Positions 63,101 through 64,000 of a stretch of DNA of 64,000 nt are shown here, piece after piece (the stretch's first letter is position 1; each line of letters begins with the position of its first letter). Source of the stretch: Thecamonas trahens ATCC 50062. Taxonomy: Eukaryota; Apusozoa; Apusomonadida; Apusomonadidae. Under the pieces are notes generated by a model that saw only the letters and a program-made list of their open reading frames with translations, was not told the origin of the DNA and did no database searches. The stretch spans positions 268,501-332,500 of the forward strand of contig NW_013657663.1 of the NCBI RefSeq assembly GCF_000142905.1. Reading direction: 5' to 3'. Made by a program: the position numbers and the translations under genes.

Positions 63101-63972
63101 TGTCGTGGCGGCTGGCGTGGTGGCGGCGGCCGGCGACCCAGCGGCGGCCGTGAACGGGGCGGCGTGCTGCGCCTCGGGTGTGGGGGCCCAGGTAGACGAG
63201 CCGCGGACAATGGTCTCGTGCAGCGGCGACGGCACAAGGTTGCCAAAGCCCTCGGCAGGGGTGGTGGCGGTAGTGACGCCGCGCGCCGGCAGGGCGGGCG
63301 ACGATGGCTCGCGAAGCTGCAATGGAGTGCCTGTGGCAGGCGAGCTGCTTGGCGAAGCTGCCGAAGGTAGTGAGAGGTTGTGTGTGGTTGAGGACGGCGG
63401 AGGCGAGGGCGAGGACAGGCCGAGGCCGAGGCCGCCAATCTGCAGCGACGAGGCCTCGGCGCCGCGGTTGGCGTCGTACCAGGTGTAGACGGCGGTGACA
63501 TCTGCGTCGAGGGCGCGGGACCGCTTTGACGCCTTGAGGGTGGTCAGCAGCGACTGCAGGTGGCCGTAAAAGGCAAAGGCCCAGTCGGAGAGCTGGTTGC
63601 GGCGGGCGAGTGCACCCTGCCGGCGCAGGTCCCGGACCATGGCGGCATACTGCTCGTTGCGCCCCAGCTCCGGGTCGTCGACCGTGTTGGGTGTGAGCGA
63701 CTGCGATGACCGCGAGCCCGAGCGTGCACCAGGCTGCGTCCGGGCCAGGCGGCGGTTGCCCTCCGCACTGGGGAGCGAGGGAGAAGGGGGGGGTGTGGCG
63801 TGAGTGGCGGCGAGCAGCCAACGGCAAAATGGTGGCTGGTGTGGAGGGGGGAGGGGGGGGGACGGGGGAGGGGGAATACGGGAGTACAGTGCGGGGGGAC
63901 TGGAGAGGGAGGGAAGAGAATGGGCAAAGGTGCGTACATGAGCGCACGGATGCGGTCGGAGGACGACGGCAT
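60140..63972 (-). CDS. Large uncharacterised protein (1,220 aa, two exons)
   Basis: I do not recognise the family. Exon 1 (63938-63972) encodes MPSSSDRIRAL; donor GTACGC; intron 63768-63937; acceptor CCCCAG; exon 2 continues IAEGNRRLARTQPGARSGS in phase 2. An N-terminal helical block (about 60-120: RRQGALARRNQLSDWAFAFY, LQSLLTTLKASKRSR) is followed by about 750 residues of Ser/Ala/Pro-rich sequence with acidic patches (DDDNDDSDDDKSTLF). A basic, Ala-rich coiled-coil region follows (REEREAKRAARLARRKAKAAA), then a compact and probably conserved stretch: FAIHDVHVEPAVLEAGLLVP, DRDYVHCVKYLPAPGS and KMSRAQRRRAAKAAPLPRYP. The C-terminus is Ala/Arg-rich. No membrane segment or enzyme motif is seen. 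Stop lies 56 bp from the convergent carrier stop. Confidence 0.75.
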
Positions 63973-64000
63973 GGGTGCGAGTGCGGTGGGTGGAGGGTTG

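Overview
This is a GC-rich nuclear window (64 kb) from a flagellated unicellular eukaryote. The gene content is eukaryotic throughout: axonemal dynein heavy chain, IFT122, polycystin channel, tuberin, Mediator, RhoGDI, OST48 and TRAP-alpha. Genes lie close together on both strands with short gaps, and the few introns are spliceosomal. Taken together this suggests a compact free-living protist genome, and an apusomonad such as Thecamonas trahens is my best guess. That identification is inference from style and content, not a database match. Two runs of N (100 and 417 bases) mark assembly gaps.

Layout, left to right. 1-5 kb: a PEP-synthase/PPDK-like protein cut by the left edge, a small MGYTHYW protein, a histidine-rich membrane hydroxylase-like protein, and an F-box/LRR protein. 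5.2-18.9 kb: one essentially intronless outer-arm beta-type dynein heavy chain, about 4,569 residues once two one-base frame breaks are allowed for. 19-28 kb (minus strand): a SETD3/LSMT-like SET protein, a polycystin/TRPP channel with an EF-hand, and a DDB1/CPSF-A-like triple propeller. 28-38 kb: a GT77-like glycosyltransferase, a calcineurin-B-like EF-hand protein, a small multi-pass protein, UDP-glucose pyrophosphorylase, an LRR protein and TRAP-alpha. 39-50 kb: IFT122, a GPR137/TOM1-like 7TM protein, RhoGDI (split by a gap), OST48 and EIPR1. 50-64 kb: a tuberin (TSC2)-like RapGAP, a MED15-like protein, an EF-hand mitochondrial carrier and a large protein of unknown function.

There are no operons or obvious gene clusters, so shared themes may be chance. 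Three products serve the cilium or flagellum (dynein, IFT122, polycystin). Two act at the ER translocon (TRAP-alpha, OST48). EIPR1, the GPR137-like protein and tuberin belong to endolysosomal or TOR-related biology in other eukaryotes.

The most useful structural results concern gene models. (i) Introns sit almost always just after a tiny first coding exon, mostly with GTACG or GTATG donors; splicing them in restores signal peptides, start codons and conserved N-termini in ten genes with matching phase. (ii) Five single-base frame breaks occur in otherwise intact conserved genes; four sit at short C/G runs and look like sequencing undercalls, the fifth lies in a serine-rich linker. (iii) Four genes carry a 14-19-nt C run on the coding strand 42-50 nt before the ATG, which may be a core-promoter or leader element.
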